Shown here one piece after another: positions 20,001-27,743 of a stretch of 64,000 nucleotides of DNA. The position numbers and the translations under genes were made by a program. Each line of letters begins with the position of its first letter. Positions within the stretch are counted from its first letter, which is position 1. The stretch is from contig NZ_JRYR02000001.1 of the NCBI RefSeq assembly GCF_000807855.2, positions 3,389,837 through 3,453,836 on the forward strand. The letters run 5' to 3'. Source of the stretch: Flammeovirga pacifica (lineage in GTDB: Bacteria; Bacteroidota; Bacteroidia; Cytophagales; Flammeovirgaceae). Under the pieces are notes generated by a model. That model saw only the letters and a program-made list of their open reading frames with translations. It searched no databases and was not told where the DNA came from.

Positions 20001-22460
20001 ATTGGCATCTATTGCAACTAATGGAACATCTATATTAGATCTTGTTTTTACATAATGTTCACCGTACTTAATACCAATGTAATAAGGTTGTGTAGAAACA
20101 TTTGCCTTATTTAATCTTCTAACGGGTCTACCTGTTTCATCAAAAGCAGTTGTGTATACTTTTGCTTTTAGTAAACCGCTATTTTTTAAATATTTTGGAA
20201 GGTCGAAAGATTCTGAAAATTTACCCTCTGCGTCTGTTTTACCTGTTCTTAAATGATCGTCTAAATGAAGTGAAATTTTGCCTTCAATATTAAACTTATA
20301 GTCATTAAAATCTTTTGCTACCATATTTATCCTTGATAAGGATAAATCCACTTCATAATTTCTATTTGCTGCTGGAGGGCCAAACATATTTAGCACTGTT
20401 GATGAGGTGTTCAACTTTTCAGATACTTCATAAGTTTGTTTATTTAATGTAGCGTTCACCTTAATCCTATCAGGCATAAACTCTTCTACACTAATTTTTT
20501 TTGATGATAAAATGATATTATTACCTGTTGCTACCTCAATACTGTAACTACCCGTTACAGATGCATCCATTAATTGAACATTACCTTCAAAAGAGCCTTC
20601 ATCATTTAGCTGCGCTCTTTCTGATTTTAATAAATTTCCATCCGGCAAATAAATATTGACATTGATAGGTTGTTTAACTACTTCCCAATTGTCCGTTCTT
20701 ACAATGGTTTTATAGTAGAGTATTTCACCTGGTCGGTATAAATTTCTATCTCCATACAAAAAGGCCATTAAATTTGATGTATTAGAGTATCTTCCTCCAA
20801 CATCATATCTTGAAGTAGAAATTCTAGATTGCATGAAACTCATGTAATTGAAATCTTCACCTTGATCAGCATAAAGCATTTCAATATCAAACCCTTTTAC
20901 ATTTTTATCTAGATCTTTAAAATTTGCTACACCTTTCCCATCTGTAGATAAAGAATATACTTCTTGGTTGTTTTGAGAAACTAAAGTGACTTTCACATTG
21001 GATAAAGGAGAGGCATCTGCAATAGAATTGGCATAGATCAATAAAGAGTTCTTCCCTTTTTTAGCAATTAGGCCAATATCAGATATTGAAATCATTTTAC
21101 GAGCCAACAAATACCTTTTGCTAGAACTTCTAACTTCTACAACATAAACTCCTTTAAATTTACTTTCATCTAGAAAATCTAATGATAACGACTTTATATG
21201 TCCACTAGACTTCATACCACTTACAGACACGTTATGATTAGAAAATACTTTATCGCCTAGCTTTCTAAATTTTGGACCATAATATGAATATGAGCTTTCA
21301 GAATATAGGTTGTTATCATCAAAATAAGAGTATAAGTTATTTTTGTAAATCTTATACACATCAATATCAACATTACGAACATTGACAATTTTTAGGTCAA
21401 TTGCTTTTTCACTTTTCGGCGACATGTACAATGACTTCTTATCAACAAAAGAAATTACTGGATCCACTTCACCGAAAACAACAGTTCTTTTTACCTGCTC
21501 TTTTAAAGACGTATTAAAAATACCTTTTATGCCTTTTTTAAGTGTAACCGTATAGTTATACCCTAACTTAAAATTACCTTTTAACTGTATACCTTCATTT
21601 AATTTTTCTACTTCAAAGCTAACTCTAGGTAAAATTAAAATATTCGATTTGATATTCTCTACCACTAATTCTTGATTGGTTTTTATGATGATACTCATCT
21701 CATCACCATCAATATTAGTATCAACATTGTTAATTTTTAACTCATCTACTTGAGGTATAAAGCTTGATGACGCTAATTCGTAATCCGTTTTTATATTCTT
21801 AGTAATACCAACGCCTTTTTTTATTTCTATATGTAACGGCTGATTTTTTGTTTCTGGAGATACTCCTTTCAACTTAAACTGAACCTCATTTGATTTACCA
21901 GAGGTCAGTAATTCCGTTTCAATTTTTTTCCCTTCTTTAGATTTTACTGTTAGTTGTTGATGTACACTTTCAGGATCAATCATAAAATTAAAATTAAGGA
22001 TTAAGGTAGGGATTGGCTTACCTTGTAAACGATTCGTCCATCGTCCTAGAGATTCCTCGATTTTTAGTTTAGGGGTAGCAAAAGAATATTTTAATTCATC
22101 ATTATTTAGGTGAATACCTTCTTTAGCTAAAGCTTCTTTTGATAGTGTTAATGAATATGATGTACTTGGTTCAAAACCTTGTTCAGGAGAAAAGACCAAA
22201 GTATTTCGTGCAGTCCATTTGTATTGACCTTTTACTTCTGGAGTAATTTGATAATACCCCATTTGCTGATCTAACCATTCATTGGTTTTATCCTCTAGAA
22301 TACTCTCTCTAAAAGTGAAAGATATATTTTGTTTTAATGATATTTCATCCAAAAAATTTCTGAACCCCACATTCTTACTACTGTCAGAATTAGAAGTTGT
22401 ATCACATGAAATTAAAAAAGACAAAAAAGTAAAAATGATTAAAAAGGTAAGTTTTTTCAT
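17079..22460 (-). CDS. Alpha-2-macroglobulin family lipoprotein
   Basis: Protein of 1793 residues, typical for bacterial alpha-2-macroglobulins. Lipoprotein signal with lipobox LISC at residues 17-20. Domains in order: Ig-like MG domains in the N-terminal half (MG2-type motif about 560-670), the bait-like region and central MG domains (about 1150-1250), then the thioester domain, with the intact motif GCVEQ at 1334-1338 (Cys1335), inside the helical TED region, and a C-terminal receptor-binding-like domain. These proteins trap attacking proteases by covalent linkage in the periplasm. The partner peptidoglycan synthase PbpC that often sits beside them in Proteobacteria is not here; the neighbours are an Omp85-type protein and GldN. 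Confidence 0.94.
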   Translation of the reverse strand: MKKLTFLIIFTFLSFLISCDTTSNSDSSKNVGFRNFLDEISLKQNISFTFRESILEDKTNEWLDQQMGYYQITPEVKGQYKWTARNTLVFSPEQGFEPSTSYSLTLSKEALAKEGIHLNNDELKYSFATPKLKIEESLGRWTNRLQGKPIPTLILNFNFMIDPESVHQQLTVKSKEGKKIETELLTSGKSNEVQFKLKGVSPETKNQPLHIEIKKGVGITKNIKTDYELASSSFIPQVDELKINNVDTNIDGDEMSIIIKTNQELVVENIKSNILILPRVSFEVEKLNEGIQLKGNFKLGYNYTVTLKKGIKGIFNTSLKEQVKRTVVFGEVDPVISFVDKKSLYMSPKSEKAIDLKIVNVRNVDIDVYKIYKNNLYSYFDDNNLYSESSYSYYGPKFRKLGDKVFSNHNVSVSGMKSSGHIKSLSLDFLDESKFKGVYVVEVRSSSKRYLLARKMISISDIGLIAKKGKNSLLIYANSIADASPLSNVKVTLVSQNNQEVYSLSTDGKGVANFKDLDKNVKGFDIEMLYADQGEDFNYMSFMQSRISTSRYDVGGRYSNTSNLMAFLYGDRNLYRPGEILYYKTIVRTDNWEVVKQPINVNIYLPDGNLLKSERAQLNDEGSFEGNVQLMDASVTGSYSIEVATGNNIILSSKKISVEEFMPDRIKVNATLNKQTYEVSEKLNTSSTVLNMFGPPAANRNYEVDLSLSRINMVAKDFNDYKFNIEGKISLHLDDHLRTGKTDAEGKFSESFDLPKYLKNSGLLKAKVYTTAFDETGRPVRRLNKANVSTQPYYIGIKYGEHYVKTRSNIDVPLVAIDANQKKVNNAEVEVKLYRYEWHSAMERSYNNRYRYVSRYKEILVESKKMKLGSNSKYTFFPKVSGEYELKVSIPGASTYTSMNYYAYGWGDVSSTAFEVDKEGRVIIEPENDSYVVGEKAKIVFKTPFAGKLLVTIEKDEVISHQVIETNNRMASLEIPIKEEHLPNIFVTATLIKGAKDNELPLTVAHGFKSIKVNSIERDLQLEIKATEVSRSRTRQTVEVQTQQKEKDVEITVAVVDEGILQIKNYKTPDPLGYFYQNRALQVSTFDLYPKVMQFKKQANSFGSDMANLGARANPMVNNRVKLLSYWSGTLKTDHQGKVKYTFDIPEFSGELRVMAVASKGNAFGSADKAMKVRDPLVMSTALPRFLSPSDENDASITLTNTTEKPLTVTTNIKIEGALEVDKTQFSSVSIPANSEKQLTFKLKAQNTVGEGKVTVTAKAQNEEFISSTNINVRPSTGLLKSDGNGIIKGGQSVKVDLKEDYIKESISGKLMLSKSPLVGFSKDLSYLIRYPYGCVEQTTSAVFPQLYLGELADKFNKADNKGTRDYNINEAIRKLQSMQMYSGGLSYWQGGTYVSEYGSVYAAHFLIEAKKQGYDVDGNVLGKLLSYVGKLGAKKGKKPYYYYTNGSRTRTTVFDKTSIYALYVLAESGSRDIASMNYFKKYKADLDISSQYLLASAFLRVGDQKTYRLLLPKAFENTNPEKEFGGSFSSYIRDLALALNSMIENDPQNSQIGTLTKELSEAMKGEKYMSTQERAFGLLALGKVLKKAANQSVSAKVVVNGKTIKSTMGDDLIITSNNVVGQEVNIQTEGSGEMYYFWELEGINNSGNYVEEDKGLMVRRNYYSRSGTQLFSNSFKQNDLIVVEVTLKSAKSDIENVVVTDMLPAGFEIENPRLGDIPGLKWTKNKSAYPEHVDFRDDRVNFFVKATANEKKFYYVVRAVSKGTFKQGPVSADAMYNAAYHSYHGAKTIRVD

Positions 22461-22510
22461 TGTTAGCTTATAAGTATGTATGACATTATGGAATGTAAAT
22501 TACAAAAAAA

Positions 22511-22536
22511 GGTCATACCTTTAATAAGATATGACC
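22511..22536 (-). terminator. Terminator of the gldN gene
   Basis: Stem GGTCATA (22511-22517) / TATGACC (22530-22536) with a 12-base loop. On the minus strand it is followed by T7, 25 bases after the gldN stop codon. It separates gldN from the downstream macroglobulin gene. Confidence 0.78.
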
Positions 22537-22561
22537 ATATATATATTGAATGTTTTATTAT

Positions 22562-23428
22562 CTAATACTCCCAAAGAAGAGCTTCGTATTCCATTAACTT
22601 GTATACAGCTTCTTGAGATTGATATAAAGACCTTCTATCATTACCATACATCATGATAATTGAATTGTCTTGAGGGTTTTCAAATTTTATTAGCCTTCCG
22701 TCCCATAACTCTAGAGCGAAAGCTTCACCTAAGTTTCTATGCTGGGCAGGGTTAACACCATTATACCAAATAGCATCTGGGTCATTTACTAAACTACCAT
22801 CTTCTGCTTTGGCATGGAATACTTTATCATTTAATTCTCTGAAAGAGAAAGAACCTAAAACAATATCAATTCCTTTTGGATTCTCTTGAGCAGGAATAAT
22901 TAAATTCACTGCAACAAGGTCATTATACATTTTAGATCTTCTTTTATCAAAAATTCTATCCACTTTTAATTCGATAACCCATAGTCTTGTAGGATCATAT
23001 TCATCACCTGGCTTTTGACCATCATTCTTTTTGATAGTAATTCCATTCACATCTCCCCAAGCTGCGTCATCATCTTCATATTCATCTTCACTATTAACTG
23101 TTTGAGGAATAATAAGACGTTTCAGAAAATCTTCTTTTGTTATTCTGATATCTAATGAGTCACTAGAATAAGGTATTATTTTATCATTTTTGACTGCATC
23201 AATAATGACACGAGTTACCTCATGATTTCTAGCAAAAAAACCATTATTAATTTTTGTACCCAAGTTCACTCTATACCAAAGAGATTTTTTCCACATCATT
23301 TCATAATTCTGAATATTCATCATGGAATGTGGATTACTTAATGTATCTGCCATTTGAGCATTTACTTGTACTGTCACGGCTAAAATTAGGCTCAAAAAAA
23401 GAATCTTAAATCTATTAATATTTTTCAT
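22562..23428 (-). CDS. gldN: GldN-family type IX secretion / gliding protein
   Basis: Protein of 288 residues with a signal peptide (about 1-24, ending VNAQ). The body matches GldN: MMWKKSLWYRVNLGTKINNGFF near the N-terminus, then AVKNDKIIPYSSDSLDIRITKEDFL, ELKVDRIFDKRRSKMYNDLVAVNLI, and the DIVLGSFSFREL block. GldN is a periplasmic ring component of the type IX secretion and gliding motor with GldK, GldL and GldM, whose genes usually lie beside gldN but are absent here. It may be a second copy or a relocated gene. A terminator separates it from the macroglobulin gene. Confidence 0.82.
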   Translation of the reverse strand: MKNINRFKILFLSLILAVTVQVNAQMADTLSNPHSMMNIQNYEMMWKKSLWYRVNLGTKINNGFFARNHEVTRVIIDAVKNDKIIPYSSDSLDIRITKEDFLKRLIIPQTVNSEDEYEDDDAAWGDVNGITIKKNDGQKPGDEYDPTRLWVIELKVDRIFDKRRSKMYNDLVAVNLIIPAQENPKGIDIVLGSFSFRELNDKVFHAKAEDGSLVNDPDAIWYNGVNPAQHRNLGEAFALELWDGRLIKFENPQDNSIIMMYGNDRRSLYQSQEAVYKLMEYEALLWEY

Positions 23429-23573
23429 TTTGGTAGTGTATCATGAAATTTAAGCAACTCAAAAAATTAATATTAAAATATCATGCCATAAATTTCATTA
23501 TGTATTTTGATGGACTAATATGGTAGGTCTATTTAATTTACTGATTGTAAAGATAGTAAGGTTTGTTCTGTAT

Positions 23574-23613
23574 AAAAAAAGGTACTCTGGAAATTATCCA
23601 AAGTACCTTTTTT
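23574..23613 (-). terminator. Terminator of the DUF349 gene
   Basis: Stem GGTACT (23581-23586) / AGTACC (23602-23607) extended by A and T pairs, flanked by A7 (23574-23580) and T6, so it can work on either strand; it lies 16 bases past the DUF349 stop. Confidence 0.8.
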
Positions 23614-23628
23614 AAATTGTGATTAAGC

Positions 23629-25446
23629 TTACATAGCTAATAACTTATCCTCTAATTTCTTAAGGATACGTTGTTTTGTTTTCAACTTATTCACGTAGTT
23701 ATTTCTTTCTTGGTACAAGGCATAATTCTCAGAATTTTGCTCTGCTGCTGCAGAAGAAAGAATAGAAGAGTATTTTGCATTGAATTCAAATAAATCTTGC
23801 TCATCCTTACGGATTGATTCTCTCAAGATGTCTAATTTTACTTTCAATTGCTCAAAATCAGATAAGCTATACAAATCTGGCTCTTCATTCTTTGCAGTGC
23901 GCTCTAAGAAGTGAGATTCGAAGATTTCGTTACAAACGATACGGAATCTTAAGTTCATCTCTTTGTCTTCTTGAGAAGGCTCTTTACCTAGTGATTTCCA
24001 ACCATTTTGTAATTGCTTAATGTTAGCAATGTTGAATGGAGCTCCGTCGCTTAAGTAAGTTTCTGCTGTATCTAATAGATCCTTCTTAGACTGTAATGGT
24101 GTCTTTGAAGGAGACATTTCTCTAGTGCTGTAAGCTGGACGATCTTGACCATAGCTTTCACGTTGCTGATAGTTACCACGTTGTTGGTAACCTCCGCCAC
24201 CACCTTGTTGGCTATATCCGCCACCGCTTTGTTGATCATAACCACTACGTTGAGGTCTATCACCATAGCCACCACGTTGAGGTCTATCACCGTAACCGCC
24301 ACGTTGTTGTTGGCCTCCGCCATAACCACCACGATCTTGTTGACCATAACCACCACGTTGTTGTTGGCCTCCGCCATAACCACCACGTTGTTGGCCTCCA
24401 CCATAGCCACCACGATCTTGTTGACCGTAACCACCACGTTGTTGGCCTCCGCCATAACCACCACGATCTTGTTGACCGTAACCGCCACCACGTTGCTGAC
24501 CGTAACCGCCACCACCACGTTGCTGACCGTAACCGCCGCCACCGCGTTGCTGACCGTAACCGCCACCACCACGTTGCTGACCGTAACCGCCACCGCCACG
24601 TTGCTGACCGTAACCACCGCCACCGCGTTGTTGACCGTAACCACCACCTTGGCCACCATTTAGTGTACCAAAGAATTTAGCAGTTTCACGTTTGAAGTCA
24701 CTACCAATGAATCCCATTTTTCTTTTAGGAACCATAGGTACATTTCTCCAATCGTCTTGTATTTTCTTAACGTCATCTACGAATTCTTGACCACCACCAT
24801 TTCTGTTGATACGTCTTACTTTAATTAATAAAGCTTCGTATTGATCGATACTTTGTTCGTGTAATTCGTTTTGTTCTGCATAGAATGCTGTTCTACTTTG
24901 GTAGAATTCATCCATTGCAGCATTAAACTTCTCTGAAAGATCCTCTTCAATTTCTTTTAGAGCTGAACCAGTTTTAATCCAGTTCATTTTAATGTCTTTG
25001 AAACGTAGAGAAGCTTCTTTCCAATCAGTACTACCTTTCCACTCTTCAGCTTCTTTTAGTAATGCTTGCTTAATTTCTAAATTTTTATCTCTGTTTACAG
25101 CAATATATTCATTGATTTCATCTTCTAAAACATTGATGATTTCATATAATTCTGTAAAGTCTCCTAAACCATTGAAAGAAGCAAGATAAGTTCTCATGTG
25201 AATCAGCTTCATCAAGAAAGAACCTTTGTTCTCAGCTGTTTTTACAGCCTCTTGAACAGCCAATACTTTCTCTGTTACCATTTTAAAACGGTCGACAAAA
25301 TATTGTAAACTTTCTTCGTTACTTTCTCTAACTACACCGATTTCTCTGTCTTGGAAGTGGTAATATCCTCTTAAAAATACTTTACCATCTTGTACATAGC
25401 CGTACTCTGTTATTTCCTTGTGCTCGATAATTTGGGAATCTGACAT
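23629..25446 (-). CDS. DUF349 protein with long RGG/YGQQ low-complexity insert
   Basis: Protein of 605 residues from the ATG at 25446 (a longer frame begins with TTG and is rejected). Residues about 1-255 and 440-605 are charged helical segments of the DUF349 type (repeats such as [54 protein letters not shown]). Between them, about 263-435, is a Gly/Arg/Gln/Tyr-rich insert made of RGGGGYGQQ and YGQQDRGG units. DUF349 proteins are widespread and poorly known. The insert resembles eukaryotic RGG/prion-like RNA-binding domains that phase-separate. An RNA or ribosome link is an inference from composition. Confidence 0.88.
   Translation of the reverse strand: MSDSQIIEHKEITEYGYVQDGKVFLRGYYHFQDREIGVVRESNEESLQYFVDRFKMVTEKVLAVQEAVKTAENKGSFLMKLIHMRTYLASFNGLGDFTELYEIINVLEDEINEYIAVNRDKNLEIKQALLKEAEEWKGSTDWKEASLRFKDIKMNWIKTGSALKEIEEDLSEKFNAAMDEFYQSRTAFYAEQNELHEQSIDQYEALLIKVRRINRNGGGQEFVDDVKKIQDDWRNVPMVPKRKMGFIGSDFKRETAKFFGTLNGGQGGGYGQQRGGGGYGQQRGGGGYGQQRGGGGYGQQRGGGGYGQQRGGGGYGQQRGGGYGQQDRGGYGGGQQRGGYGQQDRGGYGGGQQRGGYGGGQQQRGGYGQQDRGGYGGGQQQRGGYGDRPQRGGYGDRPQRSGYDQQSGGGYSQQGGGGGYQQRGNYQQRESYGQDRPAYSTREMSPSKTPLQSKKDLLDTAETYLSDGAPFNIANIKQLQNGWKSLGKEPSQEDKEMNLRFRIVCNEIFESHFLERTAKNEEPDLYSLSDFEQLKVKLDILRESIRKDEQDLFEFNAKYSSILSSAAAEQNSENYALYQERNNYVNKLKTKQRILKKLEDKLLAM
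24491..24652 (-). repeat. 27-bp tandem repeat, six units
   Basis: Six consecutive 27-bp units (starting at 24491, 24518, 24545, 24572, 24599 and 24626) with few differences, each coding one RGGGGYGQQ nonapeptide in the DUF349 protein. The repeat keeps the reading frame, and further degenerate units continue to about 24143. It is a coding tandem repeat with likely length variation by slippage, not a CRISPR array: there are no unique spacers. Confidence 0.9.
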
Positions 25447-25935
25447 CGCTATTTTTTTGCTTGTTTGATTTTTAAATGATAATAAAAGCTGTTGATTAAT
25501 TATTAAACTAAATTGGTGAAGGATTATCTTTAATAATAGGGCAATCAACGACCTGCCATATTAATTATTAAATGATCAACTTTTAAATAAATGTATGATC
25601 AATAGTTGTGATAGTCTCTTTCAAACCTAATATAATGTTAATGATTATTAATACTTATATAATTTGGTACAACAATAAAATCTATAGATTCTAATATTTT
25701 AATGATTAATACTTTGTTCTTGTACAAACTAAATGGATGTTAACAACATTCATCAACGAGTAGCCCATTAGTTTTTATTCAATAAAGTTATGAATTAGTA
25801 TGCAAAATGCTATGATACTTTGTGTTTTGCAAATTTTTATTGATTAAATACAGGTAAATTATTAGTATTTAAACATTTCTATCATTTACATTTACGTATT
25901 AAGAAGAAATAAAGTTCAAATTATCATTAAATTGT
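25447..25935. other. Divergent intergenic region, DUF349 / ettA
   Basis: 489 AT-rich bases between outward-facing genes. On the minus strand a TAGGTTTG -7-like element (plus 25622-25629) could drive the DUF349 gene, but no correctly spaced -33 element was found. No other structure was recognised. Confidence 0.45.
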
Positions 25936-27624
25936 ATGAGTAACAACAACGAAACCATCATCTTTTCGATGGCTGGAGTCTCTAAAGTATACCCTCCCAA
26001 TAAACAAGTATTAAAGAATATCTACCTGTCTTTCTTTTATGGAGCTAAGATTGGTGTTTTAGGTTTAAACGGTTCAGGTAAATCTTCTCTTTTAAAAATT
26101 ATTGCAGGTGTAGATAAAGAATACCGTGGAGAAGTCGTTTTTTCTGATGGATATAGTATTGGTTATCTTGAACAAGAGCCTCAATTAGATCCTGAAAAAA
26201 CCGTGAAAGAAATTGTTCAAGAAGGTGCTCAAGAGACCGTTGATCTTTTACAAGAATTTGAAGAAATAAATTTAAAATTTGCTGAACCTGAGATACTTGA
26301 AGATCCTGACGCAATGAACAAACTCATTGAAAGACAAGGAGAAGTTCAAGAAAAGTTAGACCACTTAGATGCTTGGGAATTAGATAGCAAATTAGAACGA
26401 GCAATGGACGCCCTTCGTTGTCCTCCTGAAGATCAAAAAATTGGTGTTTTATCAGGTGGAGAAAAACGTAGAGTTGCATTGTGTAGATTATTATTACAAG
26501 CTCCTGACGTTCTTTTATTAGACGAACCAACCAACCACTTGGATGCCGAATCAGTATTCTGGTTAGAGCAACATTTACAACAATATCAAGGTACTGTTAT
26601 TGCCGTAACTCACGACCGTTACTTCCTCGATAATGTTGCTGGATGGATTCTTGAATTAGACCGTGGTGAAGGGATTCCTTGGAAAGGTAATTACTCTTCT
26701 TGGTTAGATCAAAAACAAAAGCGTTTAGCTCAAGAAGATAAGAAAGAAAGTAAACGTCAGAAGACTTTAGAAAGAGAGTTGGAATGGATTAAAATGTCGC
26801 CAAAAGGTAGACATGCAAAACAAAAAGCCAGACTTAATTCTTACGAAAACTTATTAAATGAGGAAGCTAAGGAAAAAGAACAACAATTAGAGCTTTATAT
26901 TCCTGCTGGTCCTCGTTTAGGTGGTAAAGTAATTGAAGCCAAAGATGTTACCATGTCATTTGGTGATAAAGTTTTATACGAAAACTTAAACTTTACTCTT
27001 CCTCCAGCTGGTATTGTAGGTATTGTTGGACCAAACGGTGCTGGTAAAACAACCCTTTTCAAATTAATTACAGGGCAATTAGCTCCTCAAAATGGTACAT
27101 TTGATGTAGGTGATACAGTTGAAATTGGTTACATAGATCAAGAACATGCACTCATGGATCCTAACAAAACTGTTTGGGAAACTATCTCTGAAGGGAATGA
27201 GTTAATGGAGATTGGCGGAAAACAAGTCAACTCAAGATCTTATGTTTCTAAATTTAATTTTGCTGGGAACGATCAATCTAAAAAAGTAAGTGATTTATCT
27301 GGTGGTATGAGAAACCGTGTGCAATTAGCTATGACGCTAAAAGCAGGTTCTAACCTTTTACTTCTTGATGAACCAACCAACGACTTGGATGTAAATACTA
27401 TGAGAGCTTTGGAAGAAGCACTTGAAAACTTTGCGGGTTGTGCAGTTATTATTTCTCACGACCGTTGGTTCTTGGATCGTTTAGCAACTCACCTTTTAGT
27501 ATTTGAAGGAGATTCTAAAGTGAGATATTTTGAAGGTAACTTCTCAGAATACGAAGCGAAGAGAAAAGAGGAAGTTGGTGATATTACACCAAAAAGATTG
27601 AAATATAAGAAACTGATGAAATAG
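25936..27624 (+). CDS. ettA: Energy-dependent translational throttle protein EttA (ABC-F ATPase)
   Basis: Protein of 562 residues without membrane segments: two ABC ATPase modules. First Walker A GLNGSGKS (43-50), signature LSGGEKRRVALCR and Walker B VLLLDEPTNHLDAES; the second has GPNGAGKT (365-372), signature LSGGMRNRVQLAM and LLLLDEPTNDLDVNT. A charged linker with the arm/P-site region lies between. EttA binds the ribosomal E site and gates translation elongation by ATP/ADP level. It matches the EttA length and motif pattern rather than other ABC-F subfamilies. Its terminator follows directly. Confidence 0.93.
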   Translation: MSNNNETIIFSMAGVSKVYPPNKQVLKNIYLSFFYGAKIGVLGLNGSGKSSLLKIIAGVDKEYRGEVVFSDGYSIGYLEQEPQLDPEKTVKEIVQEGAQETVDLLQEFEEINLKFAEPEILEDPDAMNKLIERQGEVQEKLDHLDAWELDSKLERAMDALRCPPEDQKIGVLSGGEKRRVALCRLLLQAPDVLLLDEPTNHLDAESVFWLEQHLQQYQGTVIAVTHDRYFLDNVAGWILELDRGEGIPWKGNYSSWLDQKQKRLAQEDKKESKRQKTLERELEWIKMSPKGRHAKQKARLNSYENLLNEEAKEKEQQLELYIPAGPRLGGKVIEAKDVTMSFGDKVLYENLNFTLPPAGIVGIVGPNGAGKTTLFKLITGQLAPQNGTFDVGDTVEIGYIDQEHALMDPNKTVWETISEGNELMEIGGKQVNSRSYVSKFNFAGNDQSKKVSDLSGGMRNRVQLAMTLKAGSNLLLLDEPTNDLDVNTMRALEEALENFAGCAVIISHDRWFLDRLATHLLVFEGDSKVRYFEGNFSEYEAKRKEEVGDITPKRLKYKKLMK

Positions 27625-27647
27625 ATTTCTTGTTAAACTTACAAAAG

Positions 27648-27690
27648 ATGCTTCGATTACACTTCATTAGTGTTCGAAGCATTTTTTTTC
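27648..27690 (+). terminator. Intrinsic terminator after ettA
   Basis: Stem ATGCTTCG (27648-27655) / CGAAGCAT (27675-27682) enclosing an inner ACACT/AGTGT pairing, followed by T8. Confidence 0.88.
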
Positions 27691-27704
27691 CTCCAAAAAG
27701 ACTT

Positions 27705-27712
27705 TATTTTTG
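27705..27712 (+). promoter_or_regulatory. Possible -7 element for mutL
   Basis: TATTTTTG matches TAnnTTTG exactly and lies 31 bases before the mutL ATG. No TTG at the right distance upstream was found, so the promoter is only a candidate. Confidence 0.35.
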
Positions 27713-27743
27713 TAACTAGAAAAGTGTTTCTAAAAAAGTTTAT

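Noticed and set aside
24491-24652. 27-bp repeat as CRISPR
   Set aside because: Units follow each other with no unique spacers, and the repeats are in frame within a gene.
24072-24659. Alternative-frame reading frames on both strands inside the RGG repeat
   Set aside because: Their proteins are simple VTVSN or TLLTVTATT repeats created by the codon bias of the repeat; the real frame is the RGG one.
25447-25548. TTG-extended N-termini (DUF349 at 25548, Omp85-type at 17086, solute-binding at 39050, DUF1573 at 34946, TadA at 12045)
   Set aside because: Added residues are leader translation, lack signal peptide features or overlap terminators; the internal ATG starts give proper signal peptides or family starts.
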